From Calendula officinalis (lineage: Eukaryota; Streptophyta; Magnoliopsida; Asterales; Asteraceae), in contig OY970835.1 of NCBI GenBank assembly GCA_963853835.1, positions 13,336,501 through 13,400,500 on the forward strand: DNA of 64,000 nucleotides. Direction: 5' to 3'. Each line of letters opens with the position of its first letter. Positions within the stretch are counted from its first letter, which is position 1. The notes below the pieces were generated by a model. It saw only the letters and a program-made list of their open reading frames with translations, did no database searches and was not told where the DNA came from. Shown here one piece after another: positions 59,715 through 64,000 of this stretch. The position numbers and the translations under genes are program-made.

Positions 59715-62700
59715 TTGTGTGACAAAAGGTGCTATACTAAAACATTCATAACTTTCAGCTCGGCTGTCCGTTTCACGCCCACGAGTAACCAAAATAGCTG
59801 GTTCGTTCGTCACTGCCTAGAACAAGTTCTGCCCGAACTCTTCACTGTTCCCGGCCCGAACTTCATTTTCGTCCCGAACTTCAACCTCGGCTCGAACTTC
59901 AACCTCGGCCCGACGTCCGACCTCGGCCCGAATTTTAACCTCGGCCCGAACATCATCCTTGGCCCGAACACCGAACTTCGGCCCGAACATCTCACTTCGG
60001 CCCGAACACCACTTCGGCCCGAACATCCCTCTTCGGCCCGATCTCTTCAATATCCAAGATTTTGTGACAAAAGGTGCTATACTAAAACATTTATAACTTT
60101 CAGCTCGGGTGTCCGTTTCACGCCCACGAGTAACCAAAATAGTTGGTTCGTTCGTCACTGCCAAGAACAAGTTCGGCCTGAACTTTTCACTGTTCCCGGC
60201 CCAAACTTCATTTTCGGCCCGAACTTCAACCTCGGCCCGAACTTCAACCTCGGCCCGAACATCATCCTCGGCCCGAACACAGAACTTCGGCCCGAACACC
60301 ACTTCGGCCCGAACATCCCACTTCGACCCGAACACCACTTCGGCCCGAACATCCCACTTCGGCCTGAACTCTTCAATATCCAAGATTGTGTGACAAAAGG
60401 TGCTATACTAAAACATTCATAACCTTCAGCTCGGGTGTCCGTTTCACGCCCACGAGTAACCAAAATAGCTGGTTCGTTCGTCACTGCCAAGAACAAGTTC
60501 GGCCCGAACTCTTCACTGTTCCCGGCCCGAACTTCATTTTCGGCCCGAACTTCAACCTCGGCCCGAACTCCGACCTCGGCCCGAACATCAACCTCGGCCC
60601 GAACATCATCCTCGGCCCGAACACCGAACTTCGGCCCGAACACCACTTCGGCCCGAACATCCCACTTCGGCCCGAACACCACTTCGGCCCGAACATCCCT
60701 CTTCGGCCCGAACTCTTCAATATCCAAGATTGTGTGACAAAAGGTGCTATAATAAAACATTCATAACTTTCAGCTCCGGTGTCCATTTCACGCCCGCGAG
60801 TAACCAAAATAGCTGGTTCGTTCGTCACTGCCAAGAACAAGTTCGGCCCGAACTCTTCACTGTTCCCGGCCCGAACTTCATTTTCGGCCCGAACGTCAAC
60901 CTCGGCCCGAACTTCAACCTCTGCCCGAACTCCGACCTCGGCCCGAACTTCAACCTCGACCCGAACATCATCCTCATCTCGAACACCGAACTTCGGCCCG
61001 AACACCACTTTGGCCCGAACACCACTTCGGCCCGAACATCCCACTTCGGCCCGAACACCACTTCGGCCCGAACATCCCTCTTCGGCCCGAACTCTTCAAT
61101 ATCCAAGATTGTGTGACAAAAGGTGTTATACTAAAACATTCATAACTTTCAGCTCGGGTGTCCATTTCACGCCCGCGAGTAACCAAAATAGCTGGTTCGT
61201 TCGTCACTGCCAAGAACAAGTTCGGCCCGAACTCTTCACTGTTCCCGGCCCGAACTTCATTTTTTGCCCGAACGTCAACCTCGGCCCGAACTTCAACCTC
61301 GGCCCGAACTCCGACCTCGGCCCGAACTTCAACCTCGGCCCGAACATCATCCTCAGCTCGAACACCGAACTTCGGCCCGAACACCACTTTGGCCCGAACA
61401 CCCACTTCGGCCCGAACACCACTTCGGCCCGAACACCCCTCTTCGGCCCGAACTCTTCAATATCCAAGATTGTGTGACAAAAGGTGCTATACTAAAACAT
61501 TCATAACTTTCAGCTCGGGTGTCCATTTCACGCCCGCGAGTAACCAAAATAGCTGGTTCGTTCGTCACTGCCAAGAACAAGTTCGGCCCGAACTCTTCAC
61601 TGTTCCCGGCCCGAACTTCATTTTCGGCCCGAACGTCAACCTCGGCCCGAACTTCAACCTCGGCCCGAACTCCGACCTCGGCCCGAACTTCAACCTCGGC
61701 CCGAACATCATCCTTAGCTCGAACACCGAACTTCGGCCCGAACACCACTTTGGCCCGAACACCACTTCGGCCCGAACATCCCACTTCGGCCCGAACATCC
61801 CACTTCGGCCCGAACACCACTTCGGCCCGAACATCCCTCTTCGGCCTGAACTCTTCAATATCCAAGATTGTGAGACAAAAGGTGCTATACTAAAACATTC
61901 TTAACTTTCAGCTCGGGTGTCCGTTTCACGCCCACGAGTAACCAAAATAGCTAGTTCGTTCGTCATTGCCAAGAACAAGTTCGGCCCGAACTCTTCACTG
62001 TTCCCGTCCCGAACTTCATTTTCGGCCCGAACTTCAACCTCGTCCCGAACTCCGACCTCGGCCCGAACTTCAACCTCGGCCCGAACATCATCCTCGGCCC
62101 GAACACCGAACTTCGGCCACGAACACCACTTCGGCCCGAACATCCCACTTCGGCCCGAACACCAGTTCGGCCCCAACATCCCTCTTCGGCCCAAACTCTT
62201 CAATATCCAAGATTGTGTGACAAAAGGTGCTATACTAAAACATTCATAACTTTCAGCTCGGGTGTCCGTTTCACGCCCACGAGTAACCAAAATAGCTGGT
62301 TCGTTCGTCACTGCCAAGAACAAGTTCGGCCCGAACTCTTCACTGTTCCCGGCCCGAACTTCATTTTCGGCCCGAACTTCAACCTCGGCCCGAACTTCAA
62401 CCTAGGCCCGAAGTCCGACCTCGGCCCGAACTTTAACCTCGGCCCGAACATCATCCTCGGCCCGAACACCGAACTTCGGCCCGAACACCACTTCGGCCCG
62501 AACACCACTTCGGCCCGAACACCACTTCGGCCCGAATATCCCACTTCGGCCCAAACATCCCACTTCGGCCCGAACATCCCTCTTCGGCCCGAACTCTTCA
62601 ATATCAAAGATTGTGTGACAAAAGGTGCTATACTAAATAATTCATAACTTTCAGCTCGGCTGTCCGTTTCACGCCCACGAGTAACCAAAATAGCTGGTTC

Positions 62701-64000
62701 GTTCGTTACTGCCTAGAACAAGTTCTGCCCGAACTCTTCACTGTTCCCGGCCCGAACTTCATTTTCGGCCCGAACTTCAACCTCGGCTCGAACTTCAACC
62801 TCGGCCCGACGTCCGACCTCGGCCCGAATTTCAACCTCGGCCCGAACATCATCCTCGGCCCGAACACCGAACTTCGGCCCGAACATCTCACTTCGGCCCG
62901 AACACCACTTCGGCCCGAACATCCCTCTTCGGCCCGATCTCTTCAATATCCAAGATTTTGTGACAAAAGGTGCTATACTAAAACATTCATAACTTTCAGC
63001 TCGGGTGTCCGTTTCACGCCCACGAGTAACCAAAATAGCTGGTTCGTTCGTCACTGCCAAGAACAAGTTCGGCCCGAACTTTTCACTGTTCCCGGCCCAA
63101 ACTTCATTTTCGGCCCGAACTTCAACCTCGGCCCGAACTTCAACCTCGGCCCGAACTCCGACCTTGGCCCGAACTCCGACCTCGGCCCGAACTTCAACCT
63201 CGGCCCGAACATCATCCTCGGCCCGAACAAAGAACTTCGGCCCGAACACCACTTCGGCCCGAACACCACTTCGGCCCGAACATCCCACTTCGACCCGAAC
63301 ACCACTTCGGCCCGAACATCCCACTTCTGCCTGAACTCTTCAATATCCAAGATTGTGTGACAAAAGGTGCTATACTAAAACATTCATAACCTTCAGCTCG
63401 GGTGTCCGTTTCACGCCCACGAGTAACCAAAATAGCTGGTTCGTTCGTCACTGCCAAGAACAAGTTCGGCCCGAACTCTTCACTGTTCCCGGCCCGAACT
63501 TCATTTTCGGCCCGAACTTCAACCTCGGCCCGAACTCCGACCTCGGCCCGAACTTCAACCTCGGCCCGAACATCATCCTCGGCCCGAACACCGAACTTCG
63601 GCCCGAACACCACTTCGGCCCGAACATCCCACTTCGGCCCGAACACCACTTCGGCCCGAACATCCCTCTTCGGCCCGAACTCTTCAATATCCAAGATTGT
63701 GTGACAAAAGGTGCTATAATAAAACATTCATAACTTTCAGCTCGGGTGTCCGTTTCACGCCCGCGAGTAACCAAAATAGCTGGTTCGTTCGTCACTTCCA
63801 AGAACAAGTTCGGTCCGAACTCTTCACTGTTCCCGGCACGAACTTCATTTTCGGCCCGAAATTCAACCTCGGCCCGAACTTCAACCTCGGCCCGAACTTC
63901 AACCTCGGCCCGAAGTCCGACCTCGGCCCGAACTTTAACCTCGGCCCGAACATCATCCTCAGCCCGAACACCAAACTTCGGCCCGAACACCACTTCGGCC
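59715..64000 (+). repeat. Higher-order repeat block, 8-mer of 2896 bp (second copy cut by the window edge)
   Basis: Core starts 59764, 60109, 60435, 60779, 61158, 61519, 61917 and 62262 are followed by 62660, which restarts the order. Both 59764 and 62660 carry the private CAGCTCGGCTGTCCG, a type B subunit run and the GATTTTGTGAC end. CATAACCTTCAGC occurs at 60418 and 63386. GGTGCTATAATAAAAC recurs at 60744 and 63711. The second monomer has 326 bp in the first copy and 397 bp in the second, a difference of four subunits. Confidence 0.75.
60779..61157 (+). repeat. Representative type C satellite monomer (379 bp), found only right of the element
   Basis: The core reads GTGTCCATTTCACGCCCGCG in place of GTGTCCGTTTCACGCCCACG. 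The subunit run has CCGAACGTCAACCTC and CTCATCTCGAACACC or CTCAGCTCGAACACC, then CACTTTGGCCCG. Members or partial members start at 55688, 56049, 58302, 58663, 59042, 60779, 61158 and 61519. None of these linked changes was seen in 1-43980. Confidence 0.75.

Larger units (their letters stand above)
55507..64000 (+). repeat. Satellite array, right part (about 23 monomers)
   Basis: It has the same monomer and orientation as the left part and runs off the right edge. The interrupted monomer, 43761-43980 plus 55512-55687, adds up to 396 bp, a normal step of the length ladder, so nothing was lost at insertion. Core starts include 55688, 56049, 56427, 57097, 57511, 57924, 58302, 58663, 59042, 59764, 60109, 60435, 60779, 61158, 61519, 61917, 62262, 62660, 63005, 63402 and 63746. 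It includes a subfamily not seen on the left. No gene is present; open frames here are by-products of the repeat. Confidence 0.97.

Overview
The window looks like plant nuclear repeat DNA. It holds one long satellite array cut by a single long Ty1/copia-type LTR retrotransposon. The evidence for a plant is a methionine-initiator-tRNA primer site, copia-order pol domains, plant-type splice signals and a Sirevirus (SIRE/Maximus)-like layout with extra coding sequence after pol. The AT-rich coding sequence points to a eudicot more than a grass. The species cannot be named from the sequence, and no host gene, tRNA, rRNA or CRISPR array is visible.

Layout. 1-43980 and 55507-64000 are head-to-tail copies of a roughly 362-bp satellite monomer, about 120 copies to the left and about 23 to the right. 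Each monomer has a single-copy core of about 135 bp and about 12 short 17-19 bp subunits built on CGGCCCGAAC. Monomer lengths fall on a ladder (326, 344, 362, 380, 397, 413 bp) made by gain and loss of subunits. Monomers are organised into higher-order repeats whose period changes along the array: 2151 bp (6-mer), 1810 bp (5-mer), 2655 bp (7-mer), 2502 bp (7-mer), 4557 bp (13-mer) and, to the right, 2896 bp (8-mer). The many long open frames in this part are by-products of a repeat with few stop codons.

43981-55506 is an 11,526-bp element on the + strand. It has 509-bp LTRs that differ at only three positions, a 5-bp target duplication CGGCC, a primer site and a polypurine tract. In order it carries gag (with a zinc knuckle), a broken gag-pol linker holding a second zinc knuckle in another frame, pol (protease, integrase, reverse transcriptase, RNase H), a hairpin spacer, and an extra ORF split by what looks like a genuine spliceosomal intron.

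How the parts would work together. Gag would form the particle and Pol would copy and insert the element. The role of the extra ORF is unknown; it occupies the place of the env-like ORF of Sireviruses but shows no membrane segment. Two features stand out. First, consensus splice signals would join gag codon 417 in phase to pol just before the protease, and would also join the two exons of the extra ORF in phase. Second, a heptamer, TACTGAG/CTCAGTA, occurs about 34 times throughout the element, in LTRs, coding frames and introns, where one or two are expected. Nearly identical LTRs next to several coding lesions (protease DSG changed to DSC, in-frame stops, a missing ATG) suggest a copy mobilised in trans, or unusual expression by splicing and readthrough.
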